Assembly: GCA_947568835.1 (NCBI GenBank)
Contig: OX387612.1
Coordinates: forward strand, 10,170,001 to 10,234,000
Origin: Protonemura montana
Lineage: Eukaryota; Arthropoda; Insecta; Plecoptera; Nemouridae
Direction of reading: 5' to 3'
DNA: 64,000 bases
A program made the translations under genes and the position numbers. Of this stretch, positions 55,615-64,000 are shown in pieces; the stretch's first letter is position 1; every line of letters begins with the position of its first letter. The notes beneath the pieces were generated by a model that had not been told where the DNA came from, ran no database searches, and was given only the letters and a program-made list of their open reading frames with translations.

Positions 55615-58600
55615 TTACATTAGACCTATTAAGTCAATCTCGGCTAGAAATTTTAAAACTTTGTCAATACGACGAGGGTCATCTGCTAAGACCTTGTCAA
55701 TTGTGTTTTCTAATGAATAGTGTTGCCTGGCAACTCTGTATTTACTACAATCAATTAAAATGTGTCGGATGGATAAAATCTCACTGCATTTATTGCAGCG
55801 TGGGGGAACCTTGTCAATAGTAAATAAAAAAGAGTGGGTTAAAAGAGTGTGTCCTATACGTAATCGACTTAAAACAACCTCCTCACGCCTTTCTGATCTC
55901 TTTGAAGATTCCCATGGTTCGATGGAAGGCTTGATCTCTTTAAGTTTGTTATTTGTCTGTTGGTCCCACATATCTTGGAATCTTAAAGTGGTTTTTAATT
56001 TAAAATACACTTTTAAATCATTATGGGATATTCTGTGATCATCAATTTCTACTTTTCCCAAAGCATTTTCCGCAGCTGCATCGGCTTGTTCATTGCCCTT
56101 AATTCCAACATGTCCCGGAACCCAACAAAGAACCACTTTAATGTGCCGAGAGGAAAGAGACGCTAGAAGGGAATGTACTTCCTGAACAAGAGCGTTGGGT
56201 GAGAAGATATCATATATGGAATCAATAGCGCTGAGCGAGTCCGAGCAGATTAAAAATCTCGATTCATCTCTACCTTCGATGTGCTGCAGAGCCTTCACGA
56301 TTGCATAAAGCTCTGCAGTAAAGATGCTACATGCGTTGTCCAGTCTAAAACCATATACAATGTTTGGATTTGTTACAAAGGCGCAACCAACAGAGTCGTC
56401 ACATTTTGATCCGTCAGTGTAATAGTGGACATGGTGCGGGTAATCGGCACAGATTTCGGCAAACCTACGTCGGTATACGACGTCGCTCGTGTGGTTTTTC
56501 CCCAGAGATGAGAGTCCGACAAGGCAAGAAGGCCTAGGGACTGTCCAAGGAGCAACCGAACCACACTCAATGGGGAACATTCTCGGGGCCCTGAAGGTTA
56601 GTTCAGTGAAAATTCGTCCCAGCCTTATTCCTGCCGGCACGGTTGAAAAGGGTTTGGCATCATAAATTGCCTGGAATCTGGGCTGAAGTAGAGGTTGATA
56701 TGTGGGATGTTTTTTCATGGTGAATAATTTTGCAGCGTACGAAGTTAAAAGATACTGTCTTCTCAGTGCTAGAGGCGGCTCCCCGGATTCACAATATAAA
56801 CTCTCCACCCGGCTGGTTCGAAGAGCCCCTATGGCCAGCCGTATACCTGTGTTGTGAATAGTGTTAAGAGTTTTTTTGTAGCTGTCTCGGGCGGAGTCAT
56901 AAACAGCGCAACTATAGTCCAACTTAGAACGTATGAGAGCACGATAAATCCGCAGCATGACTGTGCGGTCCGCTCCCCATCTTGTCCCTGTCAAGTAACG
57001 TAAAATGTTGAGCGATTTAGAACACTTAATACGAAGTTGGCTAAAGTGTTCTTTAAAATTCAGTTTCTGGTCAAAAACTAATCCTAGGAACTTGACACTT
57101 TTAGCTACCGGAAGAGGGTTCCCGCGAAGAGCAATCTCTGGGTCGGGGAAAAACCCCCGCACCCGAGAGAAGTGAACACAGGTAGTTTTTGCTGCCGAGA
57201 ACGTAAACCCGGTGGCATCAGCCCACTTAGCAAGCCTGTTTACAGTAAGCTGAATCTGTCGAGAAGCAGACGGTAAAGACTTGGATGAGCAGATAATTGC
57301 AAGGTCGTCTACAAACAAAGAAGACAACACTGGGGTGCTAACAAAGTCGGCAATTGAATTGATTGCTATGGCAAAGAGTGTCACGCTAAGAACGCTGCCT
57401 TGCGGCACACCGTTTTCCTGGATAAAACTCTCTGATAAAATGTTGCCAAGTCGAACGTTAAAAGATCTGTCAGTGATAAAATTCTGAATAAAAACAGAAA
57501 GTCTACCTTTAAAATTCCAAGAATAAAGTGTCTTAAGAATATTATATTTCCAAGTGGTGTCATAGGCCTTCTCAAGGTCGAAGAACACAGCAACGGAATG
57601 TTGTCCCCGAAGGAACCCGTCCTGGATAACAGCCTCCATGCGAATCAAATGGTCTAATGTATTCCTGTTCTTCCTGAAACCGCATTGTAGGTTTGACAGC
57701 AGCTTCTTCTTTTCCAACCACCAAACGAGCCTATTATTCACCATGCGCTCCATAATTTTGCAAAGACAGCTGGTGAGCGAGATTGGCCTGTAGCTCGAGG
57801 CCAGCTTCTTGTCTTTGCCCGCCTTGGCAATAGGTATAAGAATTGCATGGCGCCAGGAGCTGGGAAATGCTTGGGAGGTCCATATGATGTTAAACATGGC
57901 CAGGAGGTCATCCAGGGCTGCTGGGCTAAGGTGCTTTAAAAACATGTTATGGATTCTGTCAGGTCCAGGTGAGGTGTTTTTTGCGGTTCGGATTGCGTGG
58001 TCTAATTCCCACCGACTAAACGGCACGTTGTAGCTCTCTGAGTTGGTAGACGAGAACGAGATGAACTTTCGTTCCGCTTCGAGTTTTATTTTTTGGAACG
58101 TGGCTGTGTAGTGGTGAGAGTCTGAGACATCTGAGAACTGTTGCCCTAGATGATTCACAATTTCTTCTGGAGCCGTGATGATGCGCCCATTCTTCTCCAG
58201 ACCCGGAATGACTTGCGCCGTAAACTTGCCATCGATCTTCTTTATTTTGTTCCAGACTTTGGCGGCAGGAGTGTGGCAAGTTATTGTTGAGACGTAGTCT
58301 CGCCAGGATTGCTTCTTGGCTGCGCGAATGGCCCGCCGTGCAACAGCACGCGCGTTCCTGAAAACCTCGAGGTTTTCGGAGGTTGGACGGTTAGTGAATA
58401 CCCTCAATGCTTTCTTTCTCAGCTTTATTGATTTTTGGCACTCCTCATTCCACCACGGAACAGCCATACGATGTGGTCTCGTGGATGTCTCGGGAATGCT
58501 CCGAGTTGCTGCCTCAATTAAAATACTAGTTACGCAGTCCACCCTGGCGTCTGAGTTGGTTATTCCTCGTGCGGGACTTAGGTCTGCGAGGCTGGTGAAC

Positions 58601-59313
58601 AGCCTCCAGCTTGCCCTCTTCAGACTCCATTGGGCACAGCGAGCGCCGGGTTCAAGTTGGTTAGTTAAAAGTTTTAAAAACAAGGGGAAGTGGTCACTTC
58701 CACACAAGTCCGTGTGGACTGATAGCTCAAGTATTGGGGCAACAGAAGGGCAACACACACATAGGTCAATAGATGAGAATTCACCGTTAAAAGAGTTAAA
58801 ACGTGTTTTCTCGTTATTGTTTAAAATTATCAAGTCATTATCATCAAAAAATTTCTCTAGCAACTTCCCTCTTCCCCTGTCAACCATACTGTCACCCCAC
58901 AGGGGGTTATGGGCATTAAAATCACCCAAGAGAACGTAAGGTCTTGGAAGTTGGGAGATCATGTTGTCCAGATTGGCAAAAGTGACCGGAGCCCATTCGG
59001 GTAAATAAAGATTGCAAAATGTTATTGGAAGAGGAGTATGGACTCGGATAGCCACCGCTTGAAGGGATGTTGTGAGAGGAACGGGGCTGGAAAAGACCCT
59101 GTCCGAAACAATTGCCGCCACTCCGCCATGGGCTCGGTTTCCAGACGTGTCGTCAAAACGATAAAACCTGTAACCTTTTAAAATCGGCGAGTCAGAAAGC
59201 TTAAAATGAGTTTCTTGCAAAAAAAGGCAAAGAGGGCTAAAATTAGCTGTTAAAAGCTTCACCTCCTCTCGGTGGTGATAGTAACCATTGAGGTTCCACT
59301 GTATTAAAGCCAT
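55615..59313 (-). CDS. LINE ORF2: endonuclease, reverse transcriptase, RNase H
   Basis: 1232 residues, uninterrupted. Residues 1-215 are an APE-like endonuclease (N7, QETHF with E34, GDFNAHN at 130-136, SDHFP at 206-210). Residues 430-760 are the reverse transcriptase, with FDLEKAYD near 578 and the catalytic box FVDD at 667-670, a variant of the usual F/Y-A-D-D. Residues 960-1085 are RNase H with D967, E1001, D1025 and D1078 all present. A C-x2-C-x7-H-x4-C zinc motif lies at 1173-1189. It nicks the target, primes reverse transcription and removes RNA. Its ATG lies inside the last codons of the bridging ORF, a 10-base overlap, suggesting coupled translation. Confidence 0.95.
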   Translation of the reverse strand: MALIQWNLNGYYHHREEVKLLTANFSPLCLFLQETHFKLSDSPILKGYRFYRFDDTSGNRAHGGVAAIVSDRVFSSPVPLTTSLQAVAIRVHTPLPITFCNLYLPEWAPVTFANLDNMISQLPRPYVLLGDFNAHNPLWGDSMVDRGRGKLLEKFFDDNDLIILNNNEKTRFNSFNGEFSSIDLCVCCPSVAPILELSVHTDLCGSDHFPLFLKLLTNQLEPGARCAQWSLKRASWRLFTSLADLSPARGITNSDARVDCVTSILIEAATRSIPETSTRPHRMAVPWWNEECQKSIKLRKKALRVFTNRPTSENLEVFRNARAVARRAIRAAKKQSWRDYVSTITCHTPAAKVWNKIKKIDGKFTAQVIPGLEKNGRIITAPEEIVNHLGQQFSDVSDSHHYTATFQKIKLEAERKFISFSSTNSESYNVPFSRWELDHAIRTAKNTSPGPDRIHNMFLKHLSPAALDDLLAMFNIIWTSQAFPSSWRHAILIPIAKAGKDKKLASSYRPISLTSCLCKIMERMVNNRLVWWLEKKKLLSNLQCGFRKNRNTLDHLIRMEAVIQDGFLRGQHSVAVFFDLEKAYDTTWKYNILKTLYSWNFKGRLSVFIQNFITDRSFNVRLGNILSESFIQENGVPQGSVLSVTLFAIAINSIADFVSTPVLSSLFVDDLAIICSSKSLPSASRQIQLTVNRLAKWADATGFTFSAAKTTCVHFSRVRGFFPDPEIALRGNPLPVAKSVKFLGLVFDQKLNFKEHFSQLRIKCSKSLNILRYLTGTRWGADRTVMLRIYRALIRSKLDYSCAVYDSARDSYKKTLNTIHNTGIRLAIGALRTSRVESLYCESGEPPLALRRQYLLTSYAAKLFTMKKHPTYQPLLQPRFQAIYDAKPFSTVPAGIRLGRIFTELTFRAPRMFPIECGSVAPWTVPRPSCLVGLSSLGKNHTSDVVYRRRFAEICADYPHHVHYYTDGSKCDDSVGCAFVTNPNIVYGFRLDNACSIFTAELYAIVKALQHIEGRDESRFLICSDSLSAIDSIYDIFSPNALVQEVHSLLASLSSRHIKVVLCWVPGHVGIKGNEQADAAAENALGKVEIDDHRISHNDLKVYFKLKTTLRFQDMWDQQTNNKLKEIKPSIEPWESSKRSERREEVVLSRLRIGHTLLTHSFLFTIDKVPPRCNKCSEILSIRHILIDCSKYRVARQHYSLENTIDKVLADDPRRIDKVLKFLAEIDLIGLM

Positions 59314-59792
59314 TTCTGTTGTTTTAAAATCTCTCTAAACCTAAGTAATGTATCACAGATATTTTCACAGCCATCAAACCCATGTAAAATTAAGAATAAA
59401 ATCACACAGGTAAAATAAGCGTATACTAATATCACAGTCACAATCACTAAGGCTATCACAGAAATCTTATCACAGTAAACTAGCATCAGAAGAGTTTCCT
59501 CTCTAAACCTAAGTAAAGTATCACAGACAATATCACAGCTATCTGAAAACCTACATAAAATTAAAAATAAAATCATATAGGTAAAAGAAGCGGAGATAAA
59601 TATCACAGACACTATCACGAAGATTATCACAGAAAGTTTATCACAATAAAGTAGCACCGACATATCTCTAAACCTAGGTAAAATATCATAGATAATATAA
59701 CAGCGATCCAGAAACCCATATAAAATTAAAATTAAAATTATATAGATTAAAGGAGCGCTAATAAATATCACAGACATTATCACAAAGGCCAT
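59304..59792 (-). CDS. Bridging ORF of the LINE: repeated membrane-like protein
   Basis: 162 codons from an ATG that shares its A with the ORF1 stop (TGATG), ending inside the start of ORF2 (ATGGCTTTAA). It consists of three tandem repeats (DNA periods 168 and 165 bases, both multiples of three). Each repeat has CDK(L/I)SVI, a run of about 30 hydrophobic residues such as MILFLILC, and ends near LLRFRE. The product would be a small multi-pass membrane protein. I know of no such protein in I-clade LINEs. Alternatively this is a spacer tandem repeat whose frame is open by chance; its composition is AT-rich, unlike the flanking ORFs. Confidence 0.5.
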   Translation of the reverse strand: MAFVIMSVIFISAPLIYIILILILYGFLDRCYIIYDILPRFRDMSVLLYCDKLSVIIFVIVSVIFISASFTYMILFLILCRFSDSCDIVCDTLLRFREETLLMLVYCDKISVIALVIVTVILVYAYFTCVILFLILHGFDGCENICDTLLRFREILKQQKWL

Positions 59793-61138
59793 CAAGGATA
59801 ATTAAGATGTCTACTTGGTTTCACCTCTTTGGTTTTTACTTTACATACATCAGTCTTTTGTCTCTTGCTAGGCACAGCAACTGTCGCTTCACCACCGCCT
59901 CCTTGCACCTGGGCGGCACCCTCAACCTCATCGCAGTCCATCGAGGACTCGTCCTCTTTAGACTTGGGGCTGGTCTCTTTGGATTCTAATTTCTTTGGAT
60001 TTTGCGGCTTTTGTTTCAAATTATTAAGTTCATCTCCAATTTTCTTGTTTTGGTTTCTCAGCTCTTCGTTCTCCTTCCTTAGCAACTCTATTTGTTTCGT
60101 CTGATCTTCTATTTTCTTTGTCTGCTCTTCAAGTTTTTGTTTGTTTTCCTGCTGCCCAGAGAGAAGAAGGGTCATCATGTTCATCAGAGTTTTAAGTTCT
60201 GATGAACTCGGGTGATGCCCCTCTTTAGGGCTGGGAGCAGGTGGTAGAGCGGTGGCTTGAGCGAAGGATTTTATGAGATTTGGGCTAGGGCAGAGAAGGT
60301 GGTATTTTTTCCTAGCCTCAGGGTAGGAGATCTTGTCCAGAGTTTTAATTTCACAAATCTTTTTTTCTTTTTTCCAGACGGGACACTCCCGGGACCAGGA
60401 TGGGTGCGGAGCTTCGCAGTTCGCACAGTGAGCGTCCTGGTCGCACGGGGCGTCTGGATGGGCGTCAGACCTGCCACATCTGTCGCACACTTGGGCCCTT
60501 CGGCAATTTTGCTGGCCGTGGCCAAAGCGTTGGCAGTTCAGACAGCGAAGAGGATTCGGAATGCTGGGCCTGACCTCGACCCGAATGAAACCAACAAAAA
60601 TGAACTGTGGCAGAATGGTGGTGTTAAAAGTAAGAGTGTGTAATGGTGATGGTTCAAGTATGTTATTCTTCCGGGTCATGATAGATTTTATTTCGGTTAC
60701 TCTTTGGTTTTTTAACTCAGACAAGGCCTCCTCCTCGCCCATCTGAAGCAGGTCGTGACTGAACACGACTCCTTTGCAGGAGTTCAGAGTTTTGTGGGCA
60801 AGGGTGGAGACCTTGAATGTTCCCAGAAGAGTAAGTTTAGTGAGTCCATCTGAAATTTCTTTTTTGTTTGTTTCCACAAGAAGGGTTCCGTCACGGAGGC
60901 GTTTGGTAGAGCGAAGCTCTCCCACGTCTGCGGACAGGAACCTCTCAATCTTGAATGGGCTCACGCCAGAGAAGGTGAGGTCTTTGTTGGAGTCTTGTCG
61001 GGTGATAATGAAAAACGAGTCAAAGGCATTAATAAAGTTGGCGTTGTTCGATTGAACGTTATGAACGTTGATGGCCTTATCTAAGAGGCCTGGTAAATAG
61101 TTAGGGGGGGGGGAAGGGTTTTCTTTGGGGTTTTCCAT
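59792..61138 (-). CDS. LINE ORF1: gag-like nucleic-acid-binding protein
   Basis: 448 residues. An N-terminal region (1-190) precedes three CCHC-type zinc knuckles at about residues 199-252: C-x2-C-x4-H-x4-C for the first, then two cysteine/histidine-rich neighbours. A heptad-like coiled coil at about 335-385 (QLEEQTKKIEDQTKQ type) and a Lys/Glu/Ser-rich tail with a basic PSKRQK motif follow. ORF1 proteins of this type coat the element RNA and bring it to the nucleus. The stop codon overlaps the next ATG as TGATG, the arrangement used for termination-reinitiation in some LINEs. Confidence 0.92.
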   Translation of the reverse strand: MENPKENPSPPPNYLPGLLDKAINVHNVQSNNANFINAFDSFFIITRQDSNKDLTFSGVSPFKIERFLSADVGELRSTKRLRDGTLLVETNKKEISDGLTKLTLLGTFKVSTLAHKTLNSCKGVVFSHDLLQMGEEEALSELKNQRVTEIKSIMTRKNNILEPSPLHTLTFNTTILPQFIFVGFIRVEVRPSIPNPLRCLNCQRFGHGQQNCRRAQVCDRCGRSDAHPDAPCDQDAHCANCEAPHPSWSRECPVWKKEKKICEIKTLDKISYPEARKKYHLLCPSPNLIKSFAQATALPPAPSPKEGHHPSSSELKTLMNMMTLLLSGQQENKQKLEEQTKKIEDQTKQIELLRKENEELRNQNKKIGDELNNLKQKPQNPKKLESKETSPKSKEDESSMDCDEVEGAAQVQGGGGEATVAVPSKRQKTDVCKVKTKEVKPSRHLNYP

Positions 61139-62034
61139 ACAGTTTGGAGAAAATTTCGTCGTCCGGAGCCCTGCCCACCACGGAGCCCAACCAGGGGGAC
61201 GTTGAACTTCAACGCCGGGGTTGTCCGGACGATATAGTCAGTGGACACCAGTAGCCGCGAGTGACCGTAAATGATGGGGCTCAGGTACGGCCATCACGCC
61301 ACCGGTGCCCCCATCCTCATCCACGCGTGAAAGGTTAATGTTTCAGGCAAGCCGATTGACTGGGGGTGGATTAGCCCCCAGCCTCCTGTTTAAGGTGAAG
61401 CGGTAACTAAAGAAGTGTGTTGTTGCTACCCTCTATTTGTTCCACATTATGAACTAGAGAAGTAGCTCCTCAACCCCCAAGAAAAACTTTTCCACCCGTA
61501 CAGGTGACCGCGCACGGCAAACACGCAGGCAAGTGTTCCGATCTGTACAGGGGGTCGGCCAGAAGAGAAGGAGAAAGAATATAGGAAAGTGAAGATAAAG
61601 AGGTAAGAAAGCAGACTCGAGGACTCCCTGCACAGATCCAAGTCACCAGGGTACTGGAGCTTGCATCGACTCGACATTCAACCAAATCTGTTCCAGTTTC
61701 GTTGCCAGGTCGTCATAAGGGAGGGCGCCACACCGCTGTCGCAGAAGGCAGACGGGGGCTTCAGGAGGTGGCAAGGAATGAAACAAGAAGCGAGGCGATG
61801 AGAAGATAGTGAAATGAAGAGAGGAGAGAAAAAGAGCGCACAGATCCTCCTTAGACCAAAGTCCGTGTCCCGCGACAGCGGCGCGGCCGGACCATTCTTT
61901 GTCTGGATCCTCGCCGGGAGCCTGTCCGGTATAGGAGACCTTATGGGGAGCGAAACCTCCCCACCGGCAGAGCCTCCCGGGTCATTGGATCACACAAACC
62001 CCCTCACCACGTCAAGGTGATAGTCCACGAGGGG
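61139..62034 (-). promoter_or_regulatory. LINE 5' UTR with probable internal promoter
   Basis: GC-rich relative to the surroundings and without a long ORF. The 5' terminal part has CACCTTGACGTGGTGAGGGG, a sequence style I associate with the 5' ends of I-type elements. Promoter function is inferred from the element class. Confidence 0.5.
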
Positions 62035-62047
62035 GTCCTACTTTCAA
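62035..62047. repeat. Target-site duplication of the LINE, copy 2
   Basis: GTCCTACTTTCAA, identical to 55490-55502. Confidence 0.85.
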
Positions 62048-62262
62048 ATACGTTTAGAAAAGTGTAGACGCTTAATAATAAAAATTGAATAGCTGTGATA
62101 TTCTTTTGTCTGGCGTTTTAAAAACAGGATGTCGTTTTATTTTAAAATTTCGGCACCGTATTTTTTTATTTCTTCGGTGAGTGTTATTGTGTTACTGGAG
62201 ATAGCGTTTGTTTTATCCACCGACTCTAATAGAATGGATTAATTACATTTTCATTAAACCAA

Positions 62263-64000
62263 ACATGTGCCAGTGAGTGGGATGTTCAGTGTACATTTGG
62301 TGCCAGTGTGTGGGATGTTCACTGTACATTTGGTGCCAGTGAGTGGGATGTTCACTGTACATTTAGTGCCAGTGAGTGGGATGTTCACTGTACATTTGGT
62401 GCATGTGAGTGGGATGTTCAGTGTACATTTGGTGTCAGTGAGTGGGATGTTTAATGTACATTTAGTGCCAGTGAGTGGGATGTTCAGTGTACATTTGGTG
62501 TCAGTGTGTGGGATGTTCACTGTACATTTGGTGCCAGTGAGTGGGATGTTCAGTGAACATTTGGTGCCAGTGAGTGGGATGTTCAGTGTACATTTGGTGC
62601 TAGTGTGTGGGATGTTCACTGTACATTTGGTGCCAGTGAGTGGGATGTTCAGTGTACATTTGGTGCTTGTGTGTGGGATGTTTACTGAACATTTGTTGCC
62701 AGTGAGTGGGATGTTCAGTGTACATTTGGTGCCAGTGTGTGGGATGTTCAGTGTACATTTGGTGCCAGTGGGTGGGATGTTCAGTGTACATTTGGTGCCA
62801 GTGAGTGGGATGTTCACTGTACATTTGGTGCATGTGAGTGGGATGTTCAGTGTACATTTGGTGTCAGTGAGTGGGATGTTCACTGTACATTTGGTGCCAG
62901 TGAGTGGGATGTTCAGTGTACATTTGGTGCCAGTGAGTGGGATGTTCAGTGTACATTTGGTGCTAGTGTGTGGGATGTTCACTGTACATTTGGTGCCAGT
63001 GAGTGGGATGTTCAGTGTACATTTGGTGCTTGTGTGTGGGATGTTTACTGTACATTTGTTGCCAGTGAGTGGGATGTTCAGTGTACATTTGGTGCCAGTG
63101 TGTGGGATGTTCAGTGTACATTTGGTGCCAGTGGGTGGGATGTTCAGTGTACATTTGGTGCCAGTGGGTGAGATGTTCACTGTACATTTGGTGTCAATGG
63201 GTGGGATGTTCAGTGTACATTTGGTGCCAGTGTGTGGGATGTTCAGTGTACATTTGGTGCCAGTGAGTGGGATGTTCACTGCACATTTGGTGCCAGTGGG
63301 TGGGATGTTCAGTGTACATTTGGTGCCGGTGGGATGTTCACTGTACGTTTGGTGTCAATGGATGGGATGTTCAGTGTACATTTAGTGCCAGTGTGTGGGA
63401 TGTTCACTGTACATTTGGTGCCAGTGTGTGGGATGTTCAATGTACATTTGGTGCCAGTGTGTCGGATGTTCAGTGTACATTTGGTGCCAGTGTGTGGGAT
63501 GTTCAATGTACATTTGGTGCCAGTGTGTGGGATGTTCAGTGTATATTTGGTGCCAGTGAGTGGGATGTTCACTGAACATTTGGTGCCAGTGTGTGGGATG
63601 TTCACTGTACATTTGGTGCTAGTGTGTGGGATGTTTAGTGTTCATTTGGTGCCAGTGTGTGGGATGTTTAGTGTTCATTTGGTGCCAGTGGGTGGGATGT
63701 TCAGTGTACATTTGGTGCCAGTGTGTGGGATGTTCAGTGTACATTTGGTGCCAGTGTGTGGGATGTTCACTGTACATTTGGTGTCAATGGATAGGATGTT
63801 CAGTGTTTATTTGGTGCCAGTGTGTGGGATGTTTACTGTACATTTGGTGTCAATGGGTGGGATGTTCAGTGTACATTTGGTGCCAGTGTGTGGGATGTTC
63901 AGTGTACATTTGGTGCCAGTGGGTGGGATGTTCAGTGTACATTTAGTGCCAGTGTGTGGGATGTGCAGTGTACATTCAGTGCCAGTGGGTGGGATGTTCA
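62263..64000 (+). repeat. 33-bp satellite, about 52 units, runs off the window
   Basis: The unit is GTGCCAGTGAGTGGGATGTT then CAGTGTACATTTG. Because 33 is a multiple of three, both strands keep long open frames with an 11-residue period (SGMFSVHL on +, NIPLTGTK on -). Variant units are arranged in a higher-order block: 62366-62794 (13 units) resembles 62795-63157 (11 units). No gene signal. Confidence 0.95.

Larger units (their letters stand above)
55503..62034 (-). mobile_element. Full-length I-clade-like LINE with three ORFs
   Basis: Element of about 6.53 kb on the minus strand, bounded by a 13-bp target-site duplication. Order: 5' UTR of about 0.9 kb (starts with a GTGAGGGGGTTTGTGTGATC segment), ORF1 61138-59792 with three zinc knuckles, a bridging ORF 59792-59304, ORF2 59313-55615 with endonuclease, reverse transcriptase and RNase H, and a short 3' UTR ending in an (ATTC)n-like tail. 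Endonuclease at the N-terminus plus RNase H places it with the I superfamily (I, Nimb and relatives). All frames are open, which suggests recent insertion. Confidence 0.92.

Noticed and set aside
60257..61055. Plus-strand ORFs opposite LINE ORF1
   Set aside because: Shadows of the zinc-knuckle protein; no domain of their own.
62254..63385. Long open frames on both strands of the 33-bp array
   Set aside because: They follow from a stop-free unit whose length is a multiple of three; there are no splice sites, signal peptide or varied sequence.

Overview
This is a window of an animal nuclear genome: AT-rich, with spliced genes (clean GT/AG junctions, consistent phases), long introns full of short interspersed repeats, and an I-type LINE. 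The SINEs have 5S rRNA-derived heads and a tail ending in GTGCGTCGTTAAAC. With the gene content this suggests a lophotrochozoan, probably a gastropod mollusc. That assignment is inference; no single feature proves it.

Layout. 0.3-6.1 kb: adhesion-type GPCR gene with a signal-peptide exon, + strand. 6.3-8.1 kb: three foldback elements and a small EF-hand ORF. 9.7-11.4 kb: broken THAP/P-element-type transposase gene, - strand. 11.7-12.4 kb: small secreted cysteine-rich gene resembling the Diedel family, - strand. Its signal-peptide exon and flanks recur inverted at 18.2-18.9 kb, enclosing a gene for a secreted lysine/glutamate-rich helical protein (13.7-16.0 kb). 20.8-30.7 kb and 33.9-39.4 kb: tandem phospholipid scramblase genes with matching exon structure; the first has two candidate last exons, each with a poly(A) signal. 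41.5-42.6 kb: unrecognised secreted, possibly GPI-anchored protein, - strand. 44.4-48.2 kb and 49.9-54.2 kb: tandem four-exon CAP (SCP/TAPS) genes. 55.5-62.0 kb: complete I-clade-like LINE with a 13-bp target-site duplication, intact gag-like ORF and pol ORF, and a third overlapping ORF between them. 62.26 kb to the end: 33-bp satellite running off the window.

Repeats take up much of the rest: 5S-SINEs whose 5S promoter segment is repeated up to eight times, tRNA-containing palindromic elements in the scramblase-2 and CAP introns, a foldback family, and four minisatellites. The host genes do not form an obvious shared pathway. Several are secreted or membrane proteins, and two are recent tandem duplicates. 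The strongest candidates for something undescribed are the bridging membrane ORF of the LINE, the Diedel-like gene with its inverted partial copy, the duplicated scramblase last exon, and the multiplied 5S promoters inside SINEs.
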